Assembly: GCA_002786025.1 (NCBI GenBank)
Contig: NHNW01000004.1
Span: 372,001 to 436,000 of the forward strand
From: Zasmidium citrigriseum
Taxonomy: Eukaryota > Ascomycota > Dothideomycetes > Mycosphaerellales > Mycosphaerellaceae
Direction of reading: 5' to 3'
Length of the DNA: 64,000 bases
In this document: positions 12,973-24,237 of the stretch, piece after piece
Numbering within the stretch: the stretch's first letter is position 1
Layout: each line of letters starts with the position of its first letter
Made by a program: the position numbers and the translations under genes
The notes under the pieces: model-generated
What the model saw: the letters and a program-made list of their open reading frames with translations, nothing else
Told to the model about the DNA's origin: nothing
The model's database searches: none

Positions 12973-13778
12973 TTAAAGCACAGAGAGATTGCCGAACTTC
13001 TCCTATTAGGGGCATTAGCAGTACATTCAGTGAAGAGTAGATATATTGATTGCAACGCACCTGGTAGCCCGGCACTTGCCAGCGGCCCTTGGACACGAGC
13101 TGTTCGACGCGCTTGTCGATATCTGGGCGAGCAGCCACAACCTCGTCCTACGTCAAAGTTAGCCAAGCAAAGATCACGTGATCCGGTCTAGCATTTTCAA
13201 TGCCAGTCCCAAATACTGTCCAGATACGCACCACAGTGAGGTCCTCGAATGGACGAGCAGACTCAATGTTCTTTAGAGTCTTCTCCAAGTCCTTCAGCTC
13301 CGCATCAACCTTGCCCTTGGTCTCTTCTGCGCTCTTCACGGCCTGGGCCTCGAATGCCTCAATGGCCTTGATCTGCCTCTGAACGTCGTACTTCTTTGGC
13401 TGGAAGGCACTGAACTGCTTCTCGATGTCCGCGATGACGTCCTGGTTCTTCAGGACGCTGCGGTAGTGGGCGAAGTCGACGGTCTGGGGAGCCTCGGAGA
13501 GAACTTGGACCTTGCGGCGCGCGTCATCGTTGCGCTTCTTGAAGTTGGCGAGGGCCTGAGCAGTGTTGCCTCGCAGGCCAAGTTTGGTGCCCAGGTTGGC
13601 CCAGTCGATCTTGAGGGCAGCAGAACGCTGTCGTGAGGGCAATGGTTAGCTTTCAATGTTCCGGATGCCAGAGAATGCCGGCACGGCGCGGGCAGAAATG
13701 GCAAATGAGCGCAACAATGGCAGTGCCATTGTACGCACACGGTGCCGTGCGAGTGATCAGACATACCGTAGCCGCCAT
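12973..13778 (-). CDS. ATP7: ATP synthase subunit d (F1Fo peripheral stalk)
   Basis: Exons 13778-13767, 13627-13232, 13147-13061, 13002-12973; 174 aa, the usual length for fungal subunit d. The first exon is only 12 nt (MAAT); then [18 protein letters not shown], the diagnostic opening of the family, and the ending GRWQVPGYQ followed by EKFGNLSVL. All introns are in phase 0 with GT-AG ends. The protein is part of the stator stalk of mitochondrial ATP synthase and faces the matrix; the basic N-terminus fits import. Exons 1 and 4 are too short to be found without splice reasoning but complete the family sequence at both ends. Confidence 0.96.
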
Positions 13779-14228
13779 TGTGAGTTGTGGTGGAGTTGGG
13801 TGCAAGATGCGGACTGCTGTGAAGTTCGTCGGCAAGGAGACGTTCGAAGCACTGCGGGTCTACCCGAAAGCTTGCCGAAGTCAGGATCGAAACCAGAACT
13901 GCAGCAACGAACTCCTCAAGGTTCACGAAGGGTACAGTAGCTAAGCACAAGCAAGGGCATGGATGAAACGGAACAGCTGCAAAGTACGGTCGTGCTGAAA
14001 GTTTTGGAAAGAATTGCATCGAGTCACGAGAGACAGATATGAACATGAAAAGAAGAGTCTGAACGGATTGGGCCGAGGCCTGAGCATCATATGCATGATT
14101 CTCTTGATACATTTTTCATGTTAAGACACTGAGAATGTCGAGACTCGTGGTTGAAGTCCTCCCTCATATCCATCCATGCCGTGACGTGACGTCTTCGTGA
14201 GACTCGATAAAGTACAGCTCAGCCTGGG
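13779..14228. other. Intergenic, 450 bp
   Basis: Lies between the ATP7 start and the stop of the NAC-alpha gene, both on the minus strand. It should hold the ATP7 promoter and leader and the NAC-alpha 3' untranslated region. Open frames here have no recognisable product. Confidence 0.5.
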
Positions 14229-15451
<1,223 letters not shown>

Positions 15452-16001
15452 TTATGCGCTGGCCTTGGCCTGAGCAACGGCCTTGCGGACCTCGAAGCGG
15501 GCCTGTAGATATCCGTTAGTCTCCCATTCACATCACATACTTAATGATATTCCACGTACCTGCTTCCTCAACTGCATGACTTTGAAGCGCTCGAAGTCGC
15601 TGAGTTGCTTTCTCCGCGCGGCCTTCTCGAGCTTCTTGGCATATCCGCTGTTCGTCCACTTGCCGTCGATGTCGGCAGCTGCCCACTTCTTCTTCAACGC
15701 TCCAGATCCGACCGCGCGTGGGAGGTTCTCGATGACGATGCCGGTGAGGGAAAGAGCGGAGAGAGGAGCGGCCTGGCGTGGGACGGCGAGTTCGGGCTTG
15801 TCAGATGGGCCCTCAACAAGGACCTGTACATTGTTAGACCAACAATTGCCAACTTCTTCTCCTCATGTCCCCACGTACTCTCTTGTGGTCGATGATCTGG
15901 ACAATGGCGGCGACGCGACCCTGGAATGGGCCCTTGGAGAAGAAGGCCACACGGCCGACTTCGACGAGTCTCCAGTTGCTGGCGGTGACTTCGGCAGACA
16001 T
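15452..16001 (-). CDS. RPL14: 60S ribosomal protein eL14
   Basis: Exons 16001-15879, 15823-15560, 15502-15452; 145 aa. The N-terminal KOW-type fold reads [20 protein letters not shown] and [12 protein letters not shown]; the second exon carries [17 protein letters not shown] and [19 protein letters not shown], and the third closes [16 protein letters not shown]. All three exons join in phase 0. It is a structural protein of the large cytosolic ribosomal subunit. The frame is open upstream of the chosen ATG, but the family begins near [16 protein letters not shown], so upstream in-frame codons are taken as leader. Confidence 0.97.
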
Positions 16002-16811
16002 TTTGCTGGTATTCGCTGCAGTCACGTCCGGGATCGAGAAGTGAGAGAACAGCGACGGTCGTCGTGGTGTCGCTGGCGGGTTGTCTGCTCCGGGCTTGTC
16101 GTCGAACGCTCTTTCTCTGTCGGAATTCAAGAAGGTCGTGCGCCAAGCACGCTAAGTACGGATCTTCCCGCGCCGCAACTTCTTTCCTCTGGAAAATCTG
16201 CTTCCTTCCACGCTTTCTTCTTGACACCACCAACATCATGTCGGCGCTTCAACTCGACCGTCACGCATCTTGCAAGGTAAGCTGCAGCCCTCGATTCTCA
16301 AGTCCTCCACGCGCGACCGAGCCGCCAGATCCAATGACGATATAATTTGCGATTGACCCTCTCGACCGGAGATTCACGCCTGTTTCTCTTAACGGCGAGA
16401 TGTGTTGTGATATTTAATTCTTACATATGCTGAGAATAAATCTTCATCACTGCTTTCTGATCACGAGCACGAATGCGACATGGAAGCTGACTTGAATTAT
16501 AGAGGTGCAGAACGTGTCGGCGGACATCCTCGAAAGAGAACGTGTGAGGAGGTCAAAGACATCACCACAAGTAAGTATTCTCTTTTCTTCCCGACCCTTT
16601 CGATGATTAAAACCACAATGCACTAGATAGTAATTGACTGGAGTTCGCTCCGGTATGATCACTTCATACACCAAGATCACTGAGAACCCTCGACATCTGA
16701 ACTTTTACATGCCTGGTCTGGTCGTACGCACTGCTGACTCAGGCAATAGAATAGCCACGGGCAATCCTTCCACGGCTCAAGGACATTGTATGGTTGCTGC
16801 TGTAGCATGTC
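16002..16811. other. Divergent promoter region between eL14 and F-box genes
   Basis: About 0.8 kb between two divergent genes. It contains well-formed GT-AG intron signals on the plus strand (donors at 16277 and 16571, acceptors near 16504 and 16626), which either belong to a tiny gene (listed separately) or to a spliced leader of the F-box gene. Confidence 0.45.
16238..16683 (+). CDS. Possible tiny three-exon gene (53 aa), unconfirmed
   Basis: Exons 16238-16276, 16505-16570 and 16627-16683 would give 53 aa beginning MSALQLDRHASCK. Donors are GTAAGC and GTAAGT, the first intron has a CTGAC branch site 12-16 nt before its acceptor, and all junctions are phase 0. The product resembles nothing I recognise. 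Against it: the first acceptor used here is the second of two adjacent AGs (TATAG|AG); using the first AG gives a stop soon after. The same exons could instead be a spliced leader of the F-box gene at 16812. Confidence 0.25.
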
Positions 16812-17864
16812 ATGGCACCCTCGAAAGAGAATGCCTTGACACCGATTCGAATCCGTGGCAAGCGCCGTGGCACGCCTGCTGAAAAGTGGCACAATGGCAA
16901 ACGCCGCAAACCAGAATTGCAAAAGCGTCCTGCGCCGTCAGATTCGGCTTCATCAGCCACAACTTCTCAGTTCTCTGCCGTGAGACCGCGAGAGCGCAAA
17001 CGGAGAGACACTGAAGAAAGTTCTCGCTTGGAGCAGCTGCCTGCCGAAGTGGTGCAGTTGATCTTTGAATACTCGGCCAACATCGAACTCCCCTTGACAT
17101 CACGATCCCTCGCCTCCTCGCTGTCCAAAAGTCAACATCTCCAGCACCAGCTCACGTCCGAAATATTGCAACCCGTCCTGGGTCATGCAGCGACGCCCAC
17201 GAAGGCGGAACTCTCTCGCGCTACTCGGCTGTTCAACAGCAAGTTCGTGACTTGGCGTTTCTTTACGGGCTGGCTTCGAAGCCATGTGGCATCCCAACCG
17301 CCATCCAACGGTCCGCCTAACGAGTCCGACGATGAATTGGGGCACTGGATACGGATGTGGACTTCACTCGAGCCCTCACCTGGCCTTCTACCTCCGAAGA
17401 AGTTGCTTTCTCCGCAGACCACATTTACGGAGGAGATTATCAGTTTCTTGACTGTCTTGGTCCATGGTGTGAAGGATCTTCCACGAAAGGACCCTGCATA
17501 CGGAGAGCTTGCTTATGATGGCCTCGTCAAGGGCATCCGAGAGTCTCGCGCCGGAGTCGTCACTCTGATGCTCGACATGGGCGTACAAGTCAGTACCGAA
17601 ACTCTACGAGTGGCAGTTGCGGAGCATGGCTGCCACGAGGACATCGTGCGCATGCTATTATACCACCCCGGTCATAACGAGCGAGCGGCCATGTCATCAT
17701 CGCGTCCTGAAACTCAGCGTACGGATGAAGGAGCTGTCGATCTACTTGATCCTGAAGTATGGGCTTGGGCAGACAAAGCTCAGAAACAAGGGAATAGCAG
17801 AGGAGAATGGCTGGTTGCTGAGCTGAGACATGCACAGCAACGGAGGAGCGCATCCGAGACCTAG
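16812..17864 (+). CDS. F-box-like protein of unknown target
   Basis: Single exon, 350 aa. A basic N-terminus (IRGKRRGTPAEKWHNGKRRK) looks like a nuclear localisation signal. Residues ~74-110 read RLEQLPAEVVQLIFEYSANIELPLTSRSL, the Leu-Pro-x-Glu-(Val/Ile)-(Val/Leu)-x-x-Ile-Phe pattern of an F-box that would bind Skp1 in an SCF ubiquitin ligase. The remaining ~230 residues are helical without named repeats, including a segment at ~240-280 (GLVKGIRESRAGVVTLMLDMGVQ) that faintly resembles an ankyrin-like helix pair. This layout is common in fungal F-box proteins of 300-400 aa. The substrate is not predictable. The start is the first ATG after in-frame stops. Confidence 0.72.
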   Translation: MAPSKENALTPIRIRGKRRGTPAEKWHNGKRRKPELQKRPAPSDSASSATTSQFSAVRPRERKRRDTEESSRLEQLPAEVVQLIFEYSANIELPLTSRSLASSLSKSQHLQHQLTSEILQPVLGHAATPTKAELSRATRLFNSKFVTWRFFTGWLRSHVASQPPSNGPPNESDDELGHWIRMWTSLEPSPGLLPPKKLLSPQTTFTEEIISFLTVLVHGVKDLPRKDPAYGELAYDGLVKGIRESRAGVVTLMLDMGVQVSTETLRVAVAEHGCHEDIVRMLLYHPGHNERAAMSSSRPETQRTDEGAVDLLDPEVWAWADKAQKQGNSRGEWLVAELRHAQQRRSASET

Positions 17865-18518
17865 ATATACCACACAATCGTTACCGCCTGTCACTCACCA
17901 ACAACTGCACACGCTTTTCTGTCTGCCGACTGCTGTCCCCGACCAGAAGAGATCCAAGAAACGAGCGGTGCCGCGACCAATTGGGCTGGTGCATTACGGA
18001 GTTGAAGAGATCCAAAAGCCCTCGCTACCCCACATGTGTCCCCTGAACGCTGGGCGCTGGCTATGATCGGCCAATCTCCACCACATCCGGGGCGAGCCAA
18101 AGCTTCGTGTGACAGTCGAAGTCTGGCGCGTCTCGCACTGACTCCCTCACGTTCGTGTGGCGCCCTGACTATTGCCATTTCGTCTCCGGTCCGTCCAATC
18201 TGACCTCGCTCTGGCGGACAACGGCTGCAAGCGCACTCCTGTCAGGGTTGGACCACGCGATGGCAGCGATGGCGCGGTATAATGGCTTTCTAGATCCTAT
18301 TCCGCGAAAGACTGTTCAGCGCACCTCCGTTCTCACGCAGCACGTCCACTTCATCAGAAGGAAGTCGTGGCGGGCGCCGGATCGCGTGCTATCATCACAG
18401 CCTCTCGGTAGGCTTTCGTACTGTTTATGTTGTCTCGTCTCCTCGTTCTCCTTGGTTCTCACCTTGTCCGCAGACGTCCCTCTCACACATCGCAGGGACG
18501 GTGTGTGTCCGGCCCATC
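17865..18518. other. Intergenic, 650 bp
   Basis: Between two genes on the plus strand. Pyrimidine-rich stretches at 18410-18480 are consistent with a fungal promoter or leader for the following gene. No other feature seen. Confidence 0.45.
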
Positions 18519-21500
18519 ATGAAGCTCTCTTTTCACATTCCCTCCCGCGATGGAGGCCGAAGCAACTCAGTCACGGCCATCTTCCACCATATCTCCAGCA
18601 AGGGAAAGGGCCGAAAGAAGTCAGCGATGTCAATGGTGGAGACTCATGACTATGAAGAATACGACATCTACGATATGGTGGCTGCTGGGCCGCCTAGGAA
18701 GCCAAAACGGCGTACAGTTGGGGAGTTTTTCCGGAGTCTTGGGAGTGGGAAGATGTCAAACAGGGCCAGATACGGGGCGTCGAGAATAGTGAGTTTCCAA
18801 AAACATCATGTTGAAGTGCTACTGACCAAACTCTTCTGTAGATGAAGCCTCCGTCCCCAAAATCAAAGGCACCGCTAAAGTCGCTTGACATCGATGAGGC
18901 CTTGATTGAGCGAGTAATGGGCAAGCCAAAGGATGCAAAGAAAGCCTCAGATAACTTTCTGCTACAACAGAAGATTCGAGCACGATCACGTTCACGCACA
19001 CGTGGAGCCAATTCAACAGACGAACCGCGAAGAGAGGACGGCGAGAGAGGGCGAGGACGTTCAAGACCGCTGACCACTGAAGAAGCGCAATACATGTTTG
19101 TGGGTGCACCCTATTTTAACGTGGGCAAGACGAAGAATGGCTATCGGCCGCAGGTGGTGTTCGTGGATGAGAGGTCAAAAGTTTACAACCCGAGCTCGAC
19201 GGATCATGGCAATTTTTCCCACCCTTCCTTCGAGGCCAGTACCCTGGCTACTGAGTCGGCCAAGAGAGACGCGCGAGCGGTCTTGACCAGCTCAAGAGCA
19301 GCACTGATGGAGATACCGAACATGATCAGCTCGAATGGGACAGACATGGGAACGACTAGCTTCGAGTACTTCCTACAGCTCGCTGTTTCGGATAGTGTGA
19401 AGTATCCTCCTGAGCTCTCGAGATTCAGCAGTCGAAGACTGTTATACGCCAACCCTGAACGACTGGGCCTGCGAGAAATGAACATCGACGCGAACATCGA
19501 ACGTCTTGCACAGCTAGGTGCCATGCACAGCGAACAGCAGGAATCCAACAACGCCATGACGACGATGAATGACTACACGATATCAGAGATGGGTCAGGAT
19601 CTTTTCACGAATTTGTTACATGCGTCAGACTCCGTGGACATCACCAACACTACCTTGAGAATGCAGATCGAGGCTCTCCAGAATGTACTGGGCGCGGACG
19701 AGCTTTGGCATGATTTCAGCATCCCAGACACTCGTCTGCGACTTGGACAATTGCTCTGGTCAGCACCAACACTCAGCAGACGACCCTCGTTCGTCGAGAA
19801 GGATTTGGAGCCCAACGAACGCGAGATCGCTCTGCTGCAGATCACGTTGGCCTCCGAACTTCTTGTACGACACAACATCGCGAAAGCTTTCACCTTGCAA
19901 AGAGGGCGCGGAGCTGGATTCTTCACCGAAGCTGACCGCATTGTCATCGAGGGCAGGAGGACACGCAAGGTGAACTGGGACCTGGTCCTCGCAGAACGGT
20001 TTTTGGAGAACGTGGAAGTCAGCGTCAGAGTCCCGAATAAGTCGAACCGGAACGGACTGTTCAGCGCCCTGTCACATCTGACTTCCAAAGAAGGTCCAGA
20101 GCCTTTCTACCAACCGAAGCACCAGGATGAGCAGATCTCCGGGCTTCTTCACTTCGCAGAAACCCTCCAGTGGCCAGATGCCGAACGACTTGAGAAGGAT
20201 CTCATCGCCAAATTGATGCGATCTCCAGCAGAACAAGCAGCCGGTGTACCCAAAGAGGACGACAGCGTGTACGAGACGCCCTTGCAGAGCCCCTGGAATG
20301 GTTTCACGGGAGATTCAGATCCTTTCAGCGCCAACGACAAGGCACAGAGATTCCTGGGCATTCGTCGACAGAGTAGATCGAGCCGACCAAACACAGCGAA
20401 GTGCGAGCATGCTAGCCACGTAGGCCTCGCAAGAGGTGACACGACAACGAAGATGCAACTTCATCGGGCGATGCAGACTGGAGATGAGATCAATGTTGGA
20501 GGCTGGCTGAGTCGATCATGGCTGAGCGGATTGGTTCTGCCTGGCGAAGCTGCTCATCACTTTCTCATGAGCGCGCTGCTGGAAAACACACCAGCCGCAG
20601 TTGAGACTCTCGGCGAGTTCGCCAATTTGCAGGGAGGCTTCGTATACCAGGGCCGCAGCTACTGGAGCAAGAACCACATCCTTGGGAGAGTCATGGCAGC
20701 TTCGAAAGGAGCTACGGAGTGCATGGGCTGGATCTCTGTGCCTGGTACCCCCATTGGCCACAAAGAAGGCTGGGTGGAGCTCGAGGTCCAAGATGTGCCG
20801 TACTGCGATGCATCGACAACCCGAATCACCGACTCAGAAGCTGTGGGCAAAGACTCAGATCCAATGGGCAACAACGACAGAATGGCAGTATCAGAAGGCG
20901 ACTTTACCAGTCCACACGATGGTCTACCAGTGATGGGCAACGAGGCACGATCCCAAGGTCTAGTGTTCAAGGAATCCGAATTCGCAGGAGAAGGACTTGG
21001 TGCTTCCATCACTTTCAACTCGCCCATCAACAGCAAACTCTCGGCTCTCGAAGTTGCGATCACCTACGACGTGCAATTCGTCTCCTCCTACCCCTGCCAC
21101 CCAGAAGAACGAAAACCCAAAGTCAAGGCGAAACCGAAGCCAAAACCACAGCCCGACCCAGCAGAATTCTACGGCGATTGTCTTCCTTCAGACTTCCAAG
21201 ACGAAATCGTAGCAGCAATCGTCGAAGAGGAACTCGGCCCCAAAGACAGCGCCCGCTGCTCACATCACTCCAAGGGCGGCTACATCATGGCCGAAGACGC
21301 CATGCGAGAAATGCCTCATCCACCATGCCACGCTCTGCACGTGGACTATAAGTTCGACTTGATCCCAGTGGCGACGCTCCTATCCGCACCGCCAGAGGAA
21401 CGGCCCCGAGCCCTCTCAGTCCCCGATGCTCGCCTTGCCGCTGAGCAAGACACGCCAGAAAACGTCGTCGTACTCGATTGCCGTGGGACAGACGACCTTC

Positions 21501-21631
21501 AACTCCTCGCCCGCGCCTGGTGCGCGAAAGTCGGCGAGAATGCCATCGTTGCCAAAGCCTCTCGTACATGTCTTGCGTGCTCCATTCGTGAGGCGAAGGC
21601 GTTATGCATTTCGGTGGTCATACGCATCTAA
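18519..21631 (+). CDS. Large uncharacterised protein (1019 aa)
   Basis: Exons 18519-18788 and 18842-21631; the 53-nt intron (GTGAGT...TGTAG, CTGAC branch) joins in phase 0. The N-terminus MKLSFHIPSRDGGRS is followed by a basic segment, an acidic-Tyr segment (DYEEYDIYDM) and KPKRRTVGEFFRSLGSGK. Residues ~130-155 are Arg/Ser-rich (KIRARSRSRTRG). The middle (~residues 220-560) is globular and helical. The last third carries a Lys/Pro run (KVKAKPKPKPQPDP) and several Cys/His residues (CSHHSKGGY, PHPPCHALH) that could bind metal but match no named finger. No transmembrane segment or signal peptide is visible. I do not recognise the family. The long uninterrupted exon and even codon use argue that it is real. 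Confidence 0.85.
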
Positions 21632-21988
21632 ACGATGATGCATACATTTCCTTGTTTTTGAAGTCATCACGAAGCGATGGCATTTGCATTTGAACAGCGA
21701 AGCGTTTCCTTTAATGTGTCACGGAAGCATACTGGAACAGACAGAGAACATCGACAGAGACGGATTCAGACCATTTCATAGATTCTTGTACATATTCATG
21801 ATACGGCTGTTGCAATTACCTGCACATACCTCAAAAGACCGGAATTTCTTGCGTTCATCATTCGCTCGTTAATGTGCTTCATATCAATCCCTGTCAAACT
21901 GTCCACGCCACTTATGCTTCTCCTAAGACGCTGCAAACACTGACCGTCCAATGCATTCTTGTTGGTATCCATGCAATCTGTATATCAT
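21632..21988. other. Intergenic between convergent genes
   Basis: About 360 bp between the stops of two converging genes, AT-richer than its surroundings. It should hold both 3' untranslated regions. Nothing else seen. Confidence 0.45.
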
Positions 21989-22811
21989 TCACAACCACTC
22001 CTTCCACCAACTCTTCGCCTTCTTCTCCCCAGGAAGCTTCACCTTCATAATCTCCTCCATAGTCTTATTCCTCCACTCCTCAATCGGCAACCACTGAATC
22101 CTCGCCCGATCTCCAAACCCACCAAACCAATAGACGTGATCAACCATAAGCTGAACGTAATGACTCTCATGAGCGACACCATTACCCGGCTGCCAATATA
22201 TCGAATCAGGATGAGCCCGCAGGAAGCACTCCTTGATCTTGCCATCCTTCAGCTTCTCTTCTGATACGCGCTCTAAATGCCCGTGCAGGGAGAATCGCGG
22301 GAGCGCTGCGGGTGTGTGGGGTGTGGGTATTTCTTCATCTTCGCTTGCCCAGAAGGAGTATGTGTTCTTTTGTGTTGGCCACCATCTTATTCCTAGGCTT
22401 ATGTTTGAGCCTTGGTTGTAGTTTCGAAATGGGGTTGCAATATCGATGGCGAGGAGGATAGGATTGCCGCTAAGAGGATCGCAATCGGCGTAGTATTCCT
22501 GGTCATGTCAGCGTTCGATCTGTTTGTGCCAGGAATCTTCTCACCAATAAGCCAATCGGACTACCAGCGACGTCTTGAGGTCTGCTTTCTTGCTCGCCCA
22601 TATCACTACCGTGGGTAGCTCCAGGAAAGACAGTCACAAGATCGCCGATGGTAGTCAAATGCATGATTTTCCTCGCCATAGCAGCTGACTCCTTTACAGT
22701 AGGGAATCCATGGAGCTCAGGCGGGTTCGAGAAGACATGCTGGGGAGGAGAGAGTATCGATTTGGCCGAAGTGGCCCCCAAGAGGACAGTAGATATTGCT
22801 AGAGGCTTCAT
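21989..22811 (-). CDS. Secreted CREG-like protein (PNPOx-like fold)
   Basis: Exons 22811-22545 and 22498-21989 (46-nt intron, GTGAGA...ACCAG), 258 aa. The N-terminus MKPLAISTVLLGATSAKS is a signal peptide, so the product should be secreted or vacuolar. ESAAMARKIMHLTTIGDLVTV starts a split-barrel flavin-binding-type domain; DVAGSPIGLLEYYADCDP crosses the intron; LAIDIATPFRNYNQGSNISLG, RFSLHGHLE, HPDSIYWQPGN and VYWFGGFGDRARIQW follow. These are hallmarks of fungal CREG1-like proteins of the pyridoxamine-5'-phosphate-oxidase-like superfamily. Enzymatic activity is not established for the family. NIS and NKT are potential N-glycosylation sites. The C-terminus is Lys/Trp-rich (WWKEWL). Confidence 0.93.
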
Positions 22812-23206
22812 GGCTGTCAAAATGTTACGACCATGGAGAACGACTAGATATCTCACAGAGTGACGTTCGCGACCGTACGATCTTATCTGATCCAGGGAAT
22901 GTGAGGTCCGAAGTCCCACGTGATCGCAGCCCCACTTTGTCTACTTTCGGCTAGAGGCTTGGCTCGAAGCACAGGGCCGATGGATTTCGACGTCGTCGTC
23001 TCTTCAACACCGCCTTCGACACCGACACACCGACGCCGAATTCATCAAGCGATCCGTGAGTCACCCTGCCGCCCATCAAAACCGCCCTCGAAAACCCATC
23101 AACTCCATTTTCGCGCGCCCGCGACCACCGAGGAAGAGCGCACAACTGACAATCACCCGCCACCGCAGACTACACCACAGCTTGAAAACCCACAAACACC
23201 GCAAAC
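22812..23206. other. Divergent promoter between CREG-like and eS30 genes
   Basis: About 400 bp between two divergently transcribed starts. The eS30-proximal part (23000-23200) is rich in CGAC, CACC and ACAC tracts, typical of leaders of highly expressed genes. The start context is CAAACATGG. Confidence 0.5.
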
Positions 23207-23457
23207 ATGGGTAAGGTGCACGGCTCTCTCGCCCGTGCCGGAAAGGTCAAGTCGCAGACTCCCAAGGTGAGAAATACCGAGATGGAAAAAGACCGGGCGG
23301 CAGATACTGATCATGCGTCATCCACCAGGTCGAGCCCCAGGAGAAGAAGAAGACCCCCAAGGGCCGCGCCAAGAAGAGAATCACATACACCCGCCGCTTC
23401 GTCAACGTCACCATGACCGGCGGCAAGAGGAAGATGAACCCCAACCCAACCTCGTAA
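23207..23457 (+). CDS. RPS30: 40S ribosomal protein eS30
   Basis: Exons 23207-23266 and 23329-23457 (62-nt intron, GTGAGA...CCAG), 62 aa, matching yeast S30 in length. It begins [20 protein letters not shown], the diagnostic opening, continues [16 protein letters not shown] and ends [10 protein letters not shown]. As in yeasts there is no N-terminal ubiquitin-like fusion: translation starts directly at the S30 part. The protein is a highly basic component of the small cytosolic ribosomal subunit near the decoding centre. Confidence 0.97.
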
Positions 23458-24237
23458 ACGACGACCACCGAACGGAGATGAGGAGCGATCACAGGCGGAA
23501 AGCGTTACGATGGGACAACGGAAGAAGGGGTTCGAATGATTCTCTGCACATAACCGGCGTTGGTTTGGGTGGAAGGTGCTGAAATGGCATTTGCAACGTC
23601 TCGAGAGCTTCTCCATCACGTGAAGTGTGGAGGAGAGGGCTTGAAGATGAGACCTGAGCCAGTATCGTCATCATCATGGAAATGAAGGGAGAGTGCTTTT
23701 CTTCCGGCATGTTGTCGCTGTAGCTTGTATTGCAAAGGCTTCTCATGCATCTCTGTGTCTCCTTCTCTTCAAACCATCCCGCAAAGTTCATGAGTCTGAC
23801 TCTCCGTTTCGTTGAGCGAGAATCGCTCGCCGCAAGCGACCTCTAACTCTGCATTGTCAACAATTTGGCGATTGATTTGTCGAATGATCATCGTGTTCGC
23901 AGCAATGACCACTTCGAGCCAGCTGAACATATTTTTGCGAAAGTCTTCTGGCCTCCGGCGAGGCGAGACGTCAAGCCATACGATACTGATCATCATTCGG
24001 ACAGAAACTTTGTCATCTTGAACAAGTTTCACCGAGACGCGCACGAAGTGCTACAAAGCGCAAAAGCTGGAATTTGAAAGAATGAGGAGAACGGCACGGC
24101 TTTACACATCAGTGAAGGGTGGGCTCGCTATCAAGTCTAGGCTACCTGGAAGAAGCCAAAACGACGACAATGAGCCATACCTAGTATCATCTCCTTCAGA
24201 CCTGATACGCCAGAGAACGCCAGACGCCGCAGAACGA
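23458..24237. other. Intergenic between convergent genes, 780 bp
   Basis: Between the stop codons of eS30 and of the RRM protein. It should contain both 3' untranslated regions. Short open frames on either strand have no recognisable product. Confidence 0.5.

Noticed and set aside
16840..16860. TTCGAATCC resembling a tRNA B box
   Set aside because: It lies inside the F-box coding sequence and no A box or cloverleaf could be fitted around it.
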